Assembly (NCBI RefSeq): GCF_000014805.1 | Contig: NC_008570.1 | Location: 4,267,501-4,331,500, forward strand | Length of the DNA stretch: 64,000 nucleotides | From: Aeromonas hydrophila subsp. hydrophila ATCC 7966 | Lineage (GTDB): Bacteria; Pseudomonadota; Gammaproteobacteria; Enterobacterales; Aeromonadaceae | Direction: 5' to 3' | Shown here: piece by piece, positions 36,925 through 50,034 of the stretch | How positions within the stretch are numbered: position 1 is the first letter of the stretch | Layout: every line of letters starts with the position of its first letter | The notes under the pieces: generated by a model | Seen by the model: only the letters and a program-made list of their open reading frames with translations | Database searches by the model: none | What the model was told of the DNA's origin: nothing | Translations under genes and position numbers: made by a program

Positions 36925-38109
36925 TCAACGTAAACACGGCAAACGGGCAATCCAGGGCGCCAGCCGATGGGCCTGCGGCTCCCTTTGTGCCGTAAAGATA
37001 TCCTGCCCCACATGTTCGCTCCCGCCAGGGGCGGGCTGCGGCCAGGGAATGGCACCTGGCGGCGTGAAGCAGCGATCGTGCACCAGACAGCTCTGCGAGA
37101 GATAACCCCAGAGCCGATCGCGCAAAAACCATTGGTCGATGTTCGGCGTCTCCATCACATCGGGCTGATAGCCTTCGAGCAGGGGCGCCAACGGCGGCAA
37201 TACGCCGGCCACCCCGCCCCACATCCCCGCCAGCACCAGATCGGTATGGCTCCACCAGTCGCGCATGATATGAAACCAGTGCGTCGATGCAAGCCACTCC
37301 TGTACCGCCAGCAGCTCGCGCACGCCCGGCACCGAATCCACATCCCGCACCAGAAAGCGCCCCACCAGTGGATCATTGGCCACCTGGAAACGCCAGCACA
37401 GACGCTGACGCAAAGGCTGACCGGCAGGTTGCAACAAGAGCTCTGCCCCCAGTTCGCGCAGCGCAGCGAGCAACTCGGCCGGCACGCTCTCATCCACGTA
37501 GAAACGCACCTGCCAGCCCGGATAGAGATAGGCCGCCGCCAGCACATTGTCGATGGCTCCTCGCAGATAACGGGGAGCACTGCCCCACAGGGAAAAAGCG
37601 ATGACATCCGGTTTGCGACTGCCATCGGCCAACCAGACGGCCGGTTCTGCCGTAGGCAATGCCCAGGATGGTGGCGCCTTGCCCGCCGACCGGGCCTTCA
37701 GGGTCAGTGAGCGGGTTCCCGCCAGAGCGGCCTCATCGTAGCGATCCAGCTTGGCCAGCGAGGCGCAGAGGGCGTCCAGCGCATGGAAATCGTCGGGGGC
37801 GCGCTGCTGCAAGGTTTGCAAGCGTGCCACTGCCAGCTCGTACTGACCGGCCCGCGACAGGCAAGCGCAGAGGTTGCGCAGCACCTCGTCATTGGCGGGT
37901 TTGGCCTTGTGGGCCATCTCCAGCACCTGCGCCGCGGAAGCCGGGTCATCGCACAGAAAGAGGTAATAGGCAAACTGCAGCTGCAAGGCAATCGGCTTGG
38001 CCGCGCTGCCGTTGAGCCGGGCCAGCAGTTGCTGGATGGCAACCTGACGCTGGCCCGCCAGCCAGCTGTTGTGGGCAGTAGTATCCCATCCTGTCGGCAT
38101 CTTGCTCAT
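36925..38109 (-). CDS. TPR protein with glycosyltransferase-like domain
   Basis: A 394-residue cytoplasmic protein. Residues 15-150 contain about four TPR-like helical pairs (for example ALQLQFAYYLFLCDDPASAA and YELAVARLQTLQQRAPDDFH). From about 165 (KPDVIAFSLWG) it resembles a GT-A-type glycosyltransferase: PGWQVRFYVDE and a DxD in FLVRDVDSVPG, the usual nucleotide-sugar and metal site. No membrane span is seen. AGGAGAG precedes the ATG at 38109. It sits between secA and mutT, genes adjacent in E. coli, and is therefore an insertion relative to that order. The acceptor is unknown. Confidence 0.75.
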   Translation of the reverse strand: MSKMPTGWDTTAHNSWLAGQRQVAIQQLLARLNGSAAKPIALQLQFAYYLFLCDDPASAAQVLEMAHKAKPANDEVLRNLCACLSRAGQYELAVARLQTLQQRAPDDFHALDALCASLAKLDRYDEAALAGTRSLTLKARSAGKAPPSWALPTAEPAVWLADGSRKPDVIAFSLWGSAPRYLRGAIDNVLAAAYLYPGWQVRFYVDESVPAELLAALRELGAELLLQPAGQPLRQRLCWRFQVANDPLVGRFLVRDVDSVPGVRELLAVQEWLASTHWFHIMRDWWSHTDLVLAGMWGGVAGVLPPLAPLLEGYQPDVMETPNIDQWFLRDRLWGYLSQSCLVHDRCFTPPGAIPWPQPAPGGSEHVGQDIFTAQREPQAHRLAPWIARLPCLR

Positions 38110-38183
38110 CGCACGGCTCTCCTTCTTTGCCTGCCGGAAATGAATGCACCGCCCGGAGGCGGTGCATCATCGTCATTGCGCTA

Positions 38184-40904
<2,721 letters not shown>

Positions 40905-40963
40905 GGGTACCAACTATTTCTGGTTATATAAGTGTTCCGTCACTGGAACCTGGAGAAAAAAAC

Positions 40964-41869
40964 CTAACCCCGTCTGGCATTGAGAAAACGCGCGGGGTCC
41001 ACCTGACGACCATCTTTCAACACTTCGTAATGCAAATGGACCCCGGTCGCGCGACCGGTGCGTCCCATCAAGGCAATTTTCTGGCCCTCATCGACCAGGG
41101 TGCCCACTTCGACCAGCAACTTGGAGTTGTGGGCATAGCGGGTCACCAAACCATTGCCGTGGTTGATCTCCACCATGTTGCCAAATTCCGGATGACGGCC
41201 CGCCCAGCTCACTACGCCCGGGCCCGTCGCCAGAATGGGGGTGCCGGGCTTGCCACGGAAATCCACCCCTTTGTGCATCTTGGCGCGACCGTTGAACGGA
41301 TCGACCCGGCCACCGAAGCCAGAGGAGACCCAAACCCGCTCCTGCTTGACCGGTGTTCCGGAAATAAAGCCGGCATCGGTTATATGGTGATTCATGATGA
41401 AAGATTCAAGTACCGACAGCTGCTCTTCACGACTGCTGAGCTGCTGGCTGAGATGCTTCATGGAGTCCTGCAGCTCGTTGAGGCTGACTTCCAGATCCGC
41501 ATCATAGGAGGGGCCGCCCATGGGGGGCAGCTCCTTGAAATTGAACTCTTCGGGATCGAGGTCGGCCTTTTCGGTCAGCCGCTCGCCGAGCGCGTTGAGA
41601 CGACCCAGCTGCCCCTGCATGGTGCCCACCTGGGCGGCCAGCATGGCAAGCTGTTCGCGGGCTTCGTCAGCCCCTTGCGTGGATTTTTGCTGTTCGGCCA
41701 TGGCCAGCGCGACTTCCAGCGCCTCCATTGTTTGATGCCAGCTCTGCCAGAGCCAGCCACCACTCAGGGCCAATACAGTGAAGAAGATACCGCCGACCCA
41801 GGCCAGACGTTGTTTCGGTAAGTGCAACTTGCGTCGCTGCTTGCCATTGAGGATCAGGGTAATGCTCAT
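40964..41869 (-). CDS. M23-family peptidoglycan endopeptidase or regulator
   Basis: A 301-residue protein with one N-terminal membrane span (about residues 22-44), a periplasmic coiled coil (about 48-165) and a C-terminal LytM/M23 domain. The zinc ligands are present in MHKGVDF (HxxxD) and GVHLHYEV (HxH), so it may be an active endopeptidase. It lies between lpxC and secA, the place of secM in E. coli. An envelope role, either cutting cross-links or activating amidases, is inference. Confidence 0.85.
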   Translation of the reverse strand: MSITLILNGKQRRKLHLPKQRLAWVGGIFFTVLALSGGWLWQSWHQTMEALEVALAMAEQQKSTQGADEAREQLAMLAAQVGTMQGQLGRLNALGERLTEKADLDPEEFNFKELPPMGGPSYDADLEVSLNELQDSMKHLSQQLSSREEQLSVLESFIMNHHITDAGFISGTPVKQERVWVSSGFGGRVDPFNGRAKMHKGVDFRGKPGTPILATGPGVVSWAGRHPEFGNMVEINHGNGLVTRYAHNSKLLVEVGTLVDEGQKIALMGRTGRATGVHLHYEVLKDGRQVDPARFLNARRG

Positions 41870-41962
41870 AGAAATCAGTCTGCTCGGTCAGGTGTGGCCA
41901 TTGGCCCGCACGGGAAATAAAACCGGGAGATAATCGGTATTACGGAATGGAGTAAACAAATG

Positions 41963-41999
41963 ACGGAACGTCGGTGCGGAGAGAGGACCGACGTTCCGT
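41963..41999 (-). terminator. Stem-loop terminator after lpxC
   Basis: A perfect 13-base stem (ACGGAACGTCGGT with its complement) has an 11-base loop and is followed on the minus strand by CATTTGTTT. The T run is weak, so some read-through to the M23 gene is likely. Confidence 0.65.
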
Positions 42000-42009
42000 T
42001 GCACAGCTA

Positions 42010-42933
42010 TCAGGCCAGAACCAGACCGTTATCGTAGTAAGCGATGGGCGCTTTGTCGCCCTCACCCTCGAAGGTCACCAGTTCCCAGGCCTCCTGCTTG
42101 GCCAGCAAGGCACGCAGCAGCTTGTTGTTCAGGGCATGGCCGGTCTTGTAGGCACGGAATTCGCCAATGATGCTGCGGTTACACATGTAAAGGTCACCGA
42201 TCGCATCCAACATCTTGTGTTTGACGAATTCATCTTCATAGCGCAGGCCATCTTCGTTCAGTACCCGATAGTCATCCAGCACCACGGCGTTTTCCAGGCT
42301 TCCGCCCAGCGCCAGGTTCTGGGAACGCAGGTACTCGATGTCACGCATGAAACCGAACGTACGAGCACGGCTGATCTCTTTCACGAAAGAGGCACCGGAG
42401 AAGTCCAGCACGCAACGCTGATTGCGTCCTTCAAATACCGGATGCTGGAAGTCGATCTCGAGATCCATCTTGAAGCCGTTGCGATAGGGGTGGAATTCCG
42501 CCCACTTGTCGCCGTCTTCAACCCGGATGCTCTGCTTGATCCGCACAAACTGCTTGGGCGCATTCTGTTCACGGATACCGACTTCTTGCAGCAGGTAGAT
42601 AAAGGGGTGCGCACTGCCGTCCATCACCGGGATCTCGGGCGCATCAACCTCGACATAGAGGTTGTCGATGCCCATCCCGGCCAGCGCGGCAGAGAGGTGC
42701 TCAATGGTAGAGACTCGGACACCGGCTTCATTGACCAGAGCGGTACAAAGCACGGTATCACGCACCTGATCGGCATTGGCTGGCAGCTCAACCACAGGAT
42801 TCAGATCGGTACGCAAGTAAACGATCCCTGTGTTAACAGGCGCCGGACGGAACGTCATTGTGACTTTCCGGCCCGAATGCAGGCCGACACCGGTGGCCTG
42901 GACACTCGTTTTCAAGGTTCTTTGTCTAATCAT
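42010..42933 (-). CDS. lpxC: UDP-3-O-acyl-N-acetylglucosamine deacetylase LpxC
   Basis: LpxC performs the committed step of lipid A synthesis with a zinc-bound water. The 307-residue protein (E. coli 305) has the ligands in TIEHLSAAL and in [13 protein letters not shown]. The C-terminus ends NGLVLA; in E. coli this end is recognised by FtsH for degradation, so similar control is possible. It follows ftsZ and has its own candidate promoter. Confidence 0.97.
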
Positions 42934-42986
42934 GGGCGTATCCGCTTAACAGCTCAAATTCCTGACCAGATGGTCGTTGCCGGGCC

Positions 42987-43016
42987 ATCTTAGCACATTC
43001 CTTAAGCAACAAACAA
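42987..43016 (-). promoter_or_regulatory. Candidate lpxC promoter
   Basis: Minus-strand TTGTTT (43011-43016) and extended -10 TGCTAAGAT (core 42987-42992) are 18 bases apart in the ftsZ-lpxC gap. A short stem (AGATGG/CCATCT) follows. Confidence 0.5.
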
Positions 43017-43034
43017 ACCAGCGTCATTGGAGGC

Positions 43035-44186
43035 TTAGTCGGCTTGCTTGCGCAGGAACGCAGGAATATCGAGATAATCCGGTTCACGACGAGCTTGCGG
43101 CTCGGCGTTGACCACCTTGGCCGGGGCCTCTTCCATCACGCGAGACTGCAGGGCTTCGCTGATCAGGGGCTGACGGGCCGGACGCTCTTGGACCATGTTG
43201 TTCTTCACCAGCGTGATGTCCGGCTTGCGCTCGGCACCGATACCGGTGGCAACCACGGTCACGCGCAGTTCGTCGTGCATTTCCGGGTCGATTACGGTAC
43301 CTACCACCACGGTGGCGTTCTCGGAAGCGAAGGCCTTGACCGCGTTACCCACGGTTTCGAACTCTTCGATGGTCATGTCCATGCCGGCGGTGATGTTGAC
43401 CAGGATGCCACGGGCACCGGCCAGATCCACGTCTTCCAGCAACGGGCTGGAGATGGCTTTCTCGGCCGCTTCTTCGGCGCGGTCATCACCGGAGGCGGAA
43501 CCGGTACCCATCATGGCGGTGCCCATTTCACGCATCACGGTACGCACGTCCGCGAAGTCGACGTTGATCAAGCCCGGACGGGTGATCAGCTCGGCAATGC
43601 CCTGTACCGCGCCAAGCAGTACGTCGTTGGCAGCCTTGAAGGCGTCCAGCAGGGAGATGCCGCGGCCCAGCACCTTCAGCAACTTGTCGTTGGGGATGGT
43701 GATCAGGGAGTCGACGTTCTTGGACAGCTCTTCGATGCCGTGAGCCGCGAAGCCCATCCGCTTCTTCCCTTCGAAGGAGAACGGCTTGGTTACGACAGCA
43801 ACTGTCAGGATACCCATCTCACGGGCCACTTCGGCCACGATCGGTGCAGCACCGGTACCGGTACCACCACCCATGCCGGCGGCGATGAACACCATGTCGG
43901 AACCAGTCAGCAGCTCGCGCAGCGCTTCCCGATCTTCCATGGCCGCATCACGACCCACTTCCGGATTGGCTCCGGCACCCAGACCCTTGGTGATGCCACC
44001 ACCGATCTGCAGGGTTGTGTTGGCGCTGGAGTTACGCAGAGCCTGGGCGTCGGTGTTGACGGTAATGAATTCAACGCCTTCGATGTTTTGACGAACCATG
44101 TGCTCGACCGCGTTGCCGCCGCCGCCACCCACACCAATCACTTTAATGACGGCTTCGTCAGTGTGGCTATCCATAAATTCAAACAT
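43035..44186 (-). CDS. ftsZ: Cell division protein FtsZ
   Basis: FtsZ is the tubulin-like GTPase that forms the Z-ring. The 383-residue protein has the GTP-binding GMGGGTGTGAAP loop, the NTDAQAL segment and the conserved C-terminal peptide DYLDIPAFLRKQ that binds FtsA and ZipA. GGAGAG is upstream of the ATG. It is the last division gene of the cluster, 40 bases after ftsA. Confidence 0.98.
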   Translation of the reverse strand: MFEFMDSHTDEAVIKVIGVGGGGGNAVEHMVRQNIEGVEFITVNTDAQALRNSSANTTLQIGGGITKGLGAGANPEVGRDAAMEDREALRELLTGSDMVFIAAGMGGGTGTGAAPIVAEVAREMGILTVAVVTKPFSFEGKKRMGFAAHGIEELSKNVDSLITIPNDKLLKVLGRGISLLDAFKAANDVLLGAVQGIAELITRPGLINVDFADVRTVMREMGTAMMGTGSASGDDRAEEAAEKAISSPLLEDVDLAGARGILVNITAGMDMTIEEFETVGNAVKAFASENATVVVGTVIDPEMHDELRVTVVATGIGAERKPDITLVKNNMVQERPARQPLISEALQSRVMEEAPAKVVNAEPQARREPDYLDIPAFLRKQAD

Positions 44187-44226
44187 GTTGTCTCTCCGCT
44201 TTATTTGCCTGACTCAGCAAAATCTT

Positions 44227-45486
44227 TTAGAACTCGCCACGCAACCAGTTGCTGACCCGTTTGACCAGCCCACCTACGCTTGCCTTGGCGGCATATTCCT
44301 TGCTACTGCCGGTGGATTGATGGGTGCGGCCATACTGCAGCAACCCGACCGCGGTCGAGTACACAGGCGCCTGCACATAATCACTCAATCCCCGGATATT
44401 CATGGGCTCCCCTACCCGGACCTGGCTCTGGAAGATCTGCTCTGCGCACTCCACAATGCCTTCGATCTGGGCAGCGCCGCCGGTCAAGACCACACCGGCT
44501 GCAAGCTGATGCTTGACCCCCTGCGCTTTCAATTCGCTTTGTACCCGCACCAGCTCATCATTCACCATGGAGAGCAACTCGGTGTAACGGGGCTCAATCA
44601 CTTCAGCCAGTGTCTGCCGCTGCAGGCTGCGCGCCGGACGACCGCCGACACTGGGTACTTCAATATTGTCTTCCTTGCTGACCAGCCGGCCGAGGGCGCA
44701 GCCATAGCGCACCTTGATCGCCTCCGCATCGAGCGGCGGAGTGCCGAAGGCGTAGGCGATGTCGCTGGTCACCGTGCTGCCGGCGTACGGGATCACCTTG
44801 GTGTGACGCAAGGCACCGCCGGTAAACAGCGACATGTCCATGGTGCCGCCACCGATGTCCACCACGCAGACACCCAGCTCTTTCTCGTCTTCGGTCAGCA
44901 CGGCGTAGCTGGACGCCAGTGCGGAGAAGATCAGCTGATCCACCCGCAGACCCACCTTCTCCACACATTTCTCGATGTTGCGAGCCATGTCGTTGTGGCA
45001 GGTGATCAGGTGCACCTTGGCCGCCATCCGCACGCCGGAGAGGCCGACCGGGTTCTTGATCCCTTCCTGGTAGTCGATGGCGAACTCCTGGGGCAGCACG
45101 TGCAGCACCCGGAGCTCATCGGACAACCGTACCGACTTGGCGGTGTGGATGACGTTGTCCACGTCTTCCTGGGTCACCTCTTCGTCGGAGATGGGCACCA
45201 TGCCGGTTTCATTGCGACAGTCGATATGCTTGCCGGACAACCCCAGATAGACGGAGCTGATCTGGCAGTCGGCCATCATTTCAGCCTCTTCCACCGCGCG
45301 ACGCAGGGACTTGACCACGGAATCAAGATCGTTGACCCCGCCCTTGTCCATGCCGCGAGAGGCGTGACTGCCCATGCCGATGACATTGAGCTCACCGTCT
45401 GGCAGCACTTCGCCAACCAGAACCGCCACCTTGGTTGTGCCGATATCCAGCCCGACAATCAGATTTCTATCTGCGGTTTTGGTCAT
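44227..45486 (-). CDS. ftsA: Cell division protein FtsA
   Basis: FtsA is the actin-like protein that ties FtsZ to the membrane. The 419-residue protein has the ATP-binding GLDIGTTKV, CVVDIGGGTMD and VVLTGGAAQ motifs, the SHS2 1C domain and the C-terminal amphipathic helix GGLVKRVSNWLRGEF that inserts in the membrane. Its start lies inside ftsQ, overlapping by 20 bases. Confidence 0.97.
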   Translation of the reverse strand: MTKTADRNLIVGLDIGTTKVAVLVGEVLPDGELNVIGMGSHASRGMDKGGVNDLDSVVKSLRRAVEEAEMMADCQISSVYLGLSGKHIDCRNETGMVPISDEEVTQEDVDNVIHTAKSVRLSDELRVLHVLPQEFAIDYQEGIKNPVGLSGVRMAAKVHLITCHNDMARNIEKCVEKVGLRVDQLIFSALASSYAVLTEDEKELGVCVVDIGGGTMDMSLFTGGALRHTKVIPYAGSTVTSDIAYAFGTPPLDAEAIKVRYGCALGRLVSKEDNIEVPSVGGRPARSLQRQTLAEVIEPRYTELLSMVNDELVRVQSELKAQGVKHQLAAGVVLTGGAAQIEGIVECAEQIFQSQVRVGEPMNIRGLSDYVQAPVYSTAVGLLQYGRTHQSTGSSKEYAAKASVGGLVKRVSNWLRGEF

Positions 45487-46219
45487 TCACTTTCTCTTCG
45501 TTCTTCTTCCAGCCAACTGCCATTCCGGTGTCGTATCGAAGATCCACGTAAGCAACCCGCTCACGAGGTTCGATGACCGGAAAGGCATCGATAAACCGCT
45601 GCAGTCGAAGCGCGATATCCGAGCGCCCCAAAAACAGCTGAATGTTGCCATCCAGGGTCAGTTCCCAGGCATGGCGAGGGGTCAGATTCACCCCCAGCAG
45701 CTTGTACCCTCTGGCCGCCAGCTGCGCCTCGTATTGGCGGCTGGCCTCCAGCACCTTGACGGCCTGATCTTCTGGCCCCGACAGCTGCATCAGAGGGGTC
45801 TTCACCCTGTCCGGCGCACTGAACACCTCACCCTTGGTGTTGACGAAGCGGTTGCCATTCCAGCGGGCCGCGACCGCCTGTTCGGTGAGGTAGACCTTGA
45901 TCTTGTTGGGCCACTTCTTGCGTACCGAGACCTGGGCCACCCAAGGCAAGGCGTTCAACCGCGCCTGCAATTCGTTTACATCCAACTCGAAGAAGTTGCG
46001 CAACTCGGCGCCATCCAGCACGGCGCTGCGCAGTTCATCGGTTTGCAAATACTGGTGTTGCCCCTGCAGCAACAGCTCGCTCATGGGCAACCGATTGGCA
46101 TCCGTCAGCCAATCTTTAACATCCAGCGCGGTCTGGTAGAGGCCCCACATGACCAGGATGAAAAATCCCACCCCGGCGATGAAGCCCCCCTTGGTGCGCC
46201 CTTGTGCCCTTGCCTCCAC
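45467..46219 (-). CDS. ftsQ: Cell division protein FtsQ
   Basis: FtsQ is a bitopic divisome scaffold that binds FtsB and FtsL. The 250-residue protein has a membrane span (about 13-32), a POTRA domain (MSELLLQGQHQYLQTDEL onward) and a beta domain. The start is a GTG at 46219; a stop codon lies six codons upstream in frame and no ATG is available nearby. It is preceded by murC rather than ddlB, with a strong promoter in the gap. Confidence 0.94.
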   Translation of the reverse strand: MEARAQGRTKGGFIAGVGFFILVMWGLYQTALDVKDWLTDANRLPMSELLLQGQHQYLQTDELRSAVLDGAELRNFFELDVNELQARLNALPWVAQVSVRKKWPNKIKVYLTEQAVAARWNGNRFVNTKGEVFSAPDRVKTPLMQLSGPEDQAVKVLEASRQYEAQLAARGYKLLGVNLTPRHAWELTLDGNIQLFLGRSDIALRLQRFIDAFPVIEPRERVAYVDLRYDTGMAVGWKKNEEKVNDQNRR

Positions 46220-46272
46220 CCGATCGATCCCCGTTTAACGCGCCATGCCGGCCCTTTGCAGACCGGTTCGCC

Positions 46273-46300
46273 ATTATATAGGCCCCGGCTTGGCGGTCAA
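46273..46300 (-). promoter_or_regulatory. Strong sigma70 promoter before ftsQAZ
   Basis: Minus-strand TTGACC (46295-46300) and a perfect TATAAT (46273-46278) are 16 bases apart in the 97-base murC-ftsQ gap. Transcription would start about 45 bases before ftsQ. Confidence 0.75.
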
Positions 46301-46316
46301 AATACTCATTGGGCCC

Positions 46317-47771
46317 TCAGGCGCCGGATTTCATGCTCTCGATGCTCAATTTCATCTCGCCGAGACGGCGAGCCAGTGCGCCGACGTTCCCTGCCCCCTG
46401 GGTCAGTACCAGATCGCCCTCACCCACCAGCCCGGCCAGCACCGCCGGCACATCGTCCGGCGTCGCGACAAAGATGGGCTCCAGACTGCCACGTGAGCGG
46501 ATGGAGCGGCACAGGGCGCGGCCATCGGCGCCCGGAATGGGCTCTTCACCGGCGGCATAGACCTCCAGCATCACCAGCACGTCCACCTTGGAGAGCACAT
46601 CCGCGAAGTCTTCGTAGAGATCGCGGGTGCGGGTGTAGCGGTGCGGCTGGAACACCATCACCAACCGCTTCTCGGGCCAGCCGGCGCGAGCCGCGTTGAT
46701 GGTGACCTTGACCTCGCTCGGGTGGTGACCGTAGTCGTCCACCAGCATGGCCTTGCCGCGACCTGTCTCGAACTCGCCATATTGCTGGAAGCGGCGACCC
46801 ACCCCTTCAAACTTGGCCAGCGCCCGGATGATGGCATCATCGCCGATCCCGTCCTCGGTGGCGACCGCAATCGCCGCGGCGGCATTGAGCGCGTTGTGGA
46901 TGCCGGGCAGATTGAGGGTCACCTCCAGCTCGCCGGCATCTTTGCGGCGCACCCGGAAGCGACTGCGGTTGCTGGTCTGCACGAAGTCCAGCACCTGCAC
47001 GTCGGCATCATCGCTCAGGCCGTAGGTGATGGTGGGACGGGCGATCTCCGGCAGCATGCCGCGGATCACCGGGTCATCCACGCACACCACGGCCAGCCCG
47101 TAGAACGGCAGGTTGTGCAGGAAGTCGATGAAAGTGGCCTTCAGCTTGGAGAAGTCGCCACCATAGGTGTCCATGTGATCCGCTTCGATGTTGGTCACGA
47201 TGGAGACCATCGGCTGCAGATGCAGGAAGGAGGCGTCACTCTCGTCCGCCTCGGCAATCAGATAGCGGCTGCTGCCCAGGCGGGCATTGGTGCCGGCGCT
47301 GTTGAGCAAACCACCGATGACGAAGGTCGGATCCCGGTCCGCTTCGGCATAGATGCTCGCCACCAGGCTGGTGGTGGTGGTCTTGCCGTGAGTGCCGGCG
47401 ATGGCGATGCCATGGCGGAAGCGCATCAGCTCGGCCAGCATCTCGGCGCGGCGCACCACGGGGATGCGCAGCTCGCGGGCGGCCAGCAGCTCGGGGTTGT
47501 CCTGCTTGATGGCGGTGGAGACCACCACCACGCTCGCCTCGTTCACATGCTCGGCACTGTGGCCGACGAAGATGTGGGCGCCAAGGGACTCGAGTCGCTC
47601 GGTCACCGCATTGCGGGCCAGATCCGAGCCGGTTACCTGATACCCTTCGTTGGCAAGCACTTCGGCGATACCGCCCATCCCGGCACCACCGATGCCGATG
47701 AAGTGGATGCGACGCACGCGGCGCATTTCAGGGATAACGGTACGCAGTTTTGCCAGTTCAACCTTGGTCAT
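46317..47771 (-). CDS. murC: UDP-N-acetylmuramate--L-alanine ligase
   Basis: MurC adds L-alanine to UDP-MurNAc, the first residue of the peptidoglycan stem. The 484-residue Mur ligase has the Rossmann start [18 protein letters not shown]-loop GTHGKTTTT and the central and C-terminal ligase domains. Its ATG overlaps the murG stop by four bases. Confidence 0.97.
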   Translation of the reverse strand: MTKVELAKLRTVIPEMRRVRRIHFIGIGGAGMGGIAEVLANEGYQVTGSDLARNAVTERLESLGAHIFVGHSAEHVNEASVVVVSTAIKQDNPELLAARELRIPVVRRAEMLAELMRFRHGIAIAGTHGKTTTTSLVASIYAEADRDPTFVIGGLLNSAGTNARLGSSRYLIAEADESDASFLHLQPMVSIVTNIEADHMDTYGGDFSKLKATFIDFLHNLPFYGLAVVCVDDPVIRGMLPEIARPTITYGLSDDADVQVLDFVQTSNRSRFRVRRKDAGELEVTLNLPGIHNALNAAAAIAVATEDGIGDDAIIRALAKFEGVGRRFQQYGEFETGRGKAMLVDDYGHHPSEVKVTINAARAGWPEKRLVMVFQPHRYTRTRDLYEDFADVLSKVDVLVMLEVYAAGEEPIPGADGRALCRSIRSRGSLEPIFVATPDDVPAVLAGLVGEGDLVLTQGAGNVGALARRLGEMKLSIESMKSGA

Positions 47772-48853
47772 AGTTCTCTCTCAATCTGCCCGGTCGCCAG
47801 GCGTTTGCACTCGTCAGCAACCCGCTCGGCGGCATCGGTAATGGCCACGCGACGGGCGGCCTGGGCCATGTTCAATAGGGTTTCCCTGCGCCCGGCAAGC
47901 CAGGAGAGACGGGCAGCCAGCGAGGCCGTCGTCAGCTCGGATTGGGGCAGGAATTCAGCCGCACCGCCATCGACCAGGGTCAGGGCGTTGCGGGTCTGGT
48001 GATCATCCACTGCGTGGGGCAGCGGTACAAAAATGGCGGCGACCCCGGCGGCGGCCACTTCGGAGACGGTCAGCGCCCCCGCCCGGCACACCACCAGATC
48101 GGCCCAGGCATAGGCACCGGCCATGTCCTTGATAAATTCGCTCACCTCGGCCGCAACACCCTGCTTGGCGTAGGCTTCAGCCACGGCATCCCGATTGCCC
48201 TTGCCGCACTGGTGACGCACCTCGATGGGCACGCCGGCCGCCGCCACCGCTGGCGGCACCTGTTCGTTGAGCACCCGGGCCCCCAGGCTGCCACCGACGA
48301 TCAGCAGCCGCAGTGGTTCTGCCCCGCTGCGCAGCTGGGGATCCGGCAGCGCCACCACTTCGGGGCGTACCGGGTTGCCCACCACGGCAGTGCGACGGCT
48401 CGGCGCGAAGGCGCCCGGAAATGCCATCAGCACCCGTTTGGCGAGGCGAGCCAGCAACTTGTTGGTCAGGCCTGCCGCGGCATTCTGCTCGTGCAGCAAC
48501 AGCGGGATACCGGACAGCCAGGCCGCCACGCCACCCGGGCCGGAGGCAAAGCCGCCCATGCCGAGCACCACGTCGGGACGAATGGTCTTGAGCACCCGCC
48601 GCGCCTGCAACACGGACTTGACGATGCGATAAGGCGCGACCAGCAGACGCTTGATGCCGTTGCCACGCACCCCCTGGATATCGATGAAGGAGATGGGGTA
48701 ACCATGGGCAGGCACCAGCTCGGCCTCCATCCGGTCGGCGGTGCCGAGCCAGTGAATGGTCCAGCCCTGGGCCTTGAGGCGATCAGCCACGGCCAAGCCG
48801 GGGAACACATGGCCCCCGGTACCGCCTGCCATCACCAACAGCGTCTTGCTCAC
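47768..48853 (-). CDS. murG: Lipid II synthase MurG
   Basis: MurG adds GlcNAc to lipid I on the inner face of the membrane. The 361-residue GT-B enzyme has the glycine-rich [16 protein letters not shown] loop and [10 protein letters not shown]. The start is GTG at 48853, sharing a base with the ftsW stop TAG, with GGGAGG four bases upstream. Confidence 0.96.
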   Translation of the reverse strand: MSKTLLVMAGGTGGHVFPGLAVADRLKAQGWTIHWLGTADRMEAELVPAHGYPISFIDIQGVRGNGIKRLLVAPYRIVKSVLQARRVLKTIRPDVVLGMGGFASGPGGVAAWLSGIPLLLHEQNAAAGLTNKLLARLAKRVLMAFPGAFAPSRRTAVVGNPVRPEVVALPDPQLRSGAEPLRLLIVGGSLGARVLNEQVPPAVAAAGVPIEVRHQCGKGNRDAVAEAYAKQGVAAEVSEFIKDMAGAYAWADLVVCRAGALTVSEVAAAGVAAIFVPLPHAVDDHQTRNALTLVDGGAAEFLPQSELTTASLAARLSWLAGRRETLLNMAQAARRVAITDAAERVADECKRLATGQIEREL

Positions 48854-50034
48854 TAAACCTCCCGCACGCGCGCCTGGGCACTGGCCTGGCGCAACTCGAA
48901 ATCGATACGAATCAACATGCTCACCGCCACCATCATGATGATGAGGCTCGAACCACCATAACTGACCAGCGGCAGGGTCAGCCCCTTGGTCGGCATCATG
49001 CCGCTGGCAGCCCCCACGTTGACGAAGGTCTGGAAGCTGAACCAGATGCCGATGCCGATGGCCAGATAACCTTCATACAGTCGCTCAGCCACCAGCGCCT
49101 GGTGCCCCAGCTTGAGCGCCTTGATTGCCAGCGCAAAGATGAGAAACAGCGCGCCCAGCACGCCCACATAGCCCAGCTCTTCACCCAGGATGGCGAACAC
49201 GAAGTCGGTGTGCGCCTCCGGCAGGTACTCCATCTTCTGGATGGAGTTGCCAAGCCCCTCGCCAAACCAGCTGCCACGGCCGAAGGCCATCAGCGACTGG
49301 GTCAGCTGGTAGCCGCTGCCGAACGGATCAGCCCAGGGGTCGAGGAAAGAGGTCACCCGCCGCATCCGGTACGGCTCGGCGATGATCAGGGTCACCACGG
49401 CGCTCACCCCCACCAGGATGAGACCGATGAACTGCACCAGGCGGGCGCCGGCCAGGAACAGCATGCCGAGCGAGGTGACGAACATCACCACCACCGAGCC
49501 CAGATCGGGCTGGGCCAGCAGCAGGATGGCCACTACGAACAACACCGCCATCGGCTTCATGAAACCGATGAAACGCTCGCGTACCTCGCTCTGACGGCGC
49601 ACCAGATAGCCCGCCAGATAGACGAACAGCGCCAGCTTGCCGAACTCGGCCGGCTGCAGGTTGAACGGACCCAGCGGCAACCAGCGAACCGAGCCGTTGA
49701 CGCTGCGGCCCACCAGCAACACCAGCACCAGCATGACGATGGCCAGCAGCAGCATGGGGCCGTTGTAGTGCTGCCAGCGCGCCATCGGCACCTGCAGCAC
49801 GAACCAGGAGATGCCGAGCGCCATCAGCAGAAACAGGCCGTGACGCTTCACGAACATGAAGGGATCGTTGTTGATGGCGATCCCCTCCGGGATCGAGGCG
49901 GAGGCGACGATCACCAGACCCACCGCCATCAGCGCCAGCGCCAGCACGACCAGCTGCCGGTCATAGAGACCGGCAGGGCGCGCCGGCAACAGCCAGCGCT
50001 GCAAGAAGCCTGCGACTGCGCGAAGGGCGTTCAT
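48853..50034 (-). CDS. ftsW: Peptidoglycan glycosyltransferase FtsW
   Basis: FtsW polymerises septal glycan strands together with FtsI. The 393-residue SEDS-family protein has ten membrane spans and the family signature [23 protein letters not shown] split near the C-terminus. Its ATG overlaps the murD stop by four bases. Confidence 0.96.
   Translation of the reverse strand: MNALRAVAGFLQRWLLPARPAGLYDRQLVVLALALMAVGLVIVASASIPEGIAINNDPFMFVKRHGLFLLMALGISWFVLQVPMARWQHYNGPMLLLAIVMLVLVLLVGRSVNGSVRWLPLGPFNLQPAEFGKLALFVYLAGYLVRRQSEVRERFIGFMKPMAVLFVVAILLLAQPDLGSVVVMFVTSLGMLFLAGARLVQFIGLILVGVSAVVTLIIAEPYRMRRVTSFLDPWADPFGSGYQLTQSLMAFGRGSWFGEGLGNSIQKMEYLPEAHTDFVFAILGEELGYVGVLGALFLIFALAIKALKLGHQALVAERLYEGYLAIGIGIWFSFQTFVNVGAASGMMPTKGLTLPLVSYGGSSLIIMMVAVSMLIRIDFELRQASAQARVREV

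Noticed and set aside
40905..40963. Possible secM between the M23 gene and secA
   Set aside because: Only 59 bases are available and no arrest-type peptide is visible.
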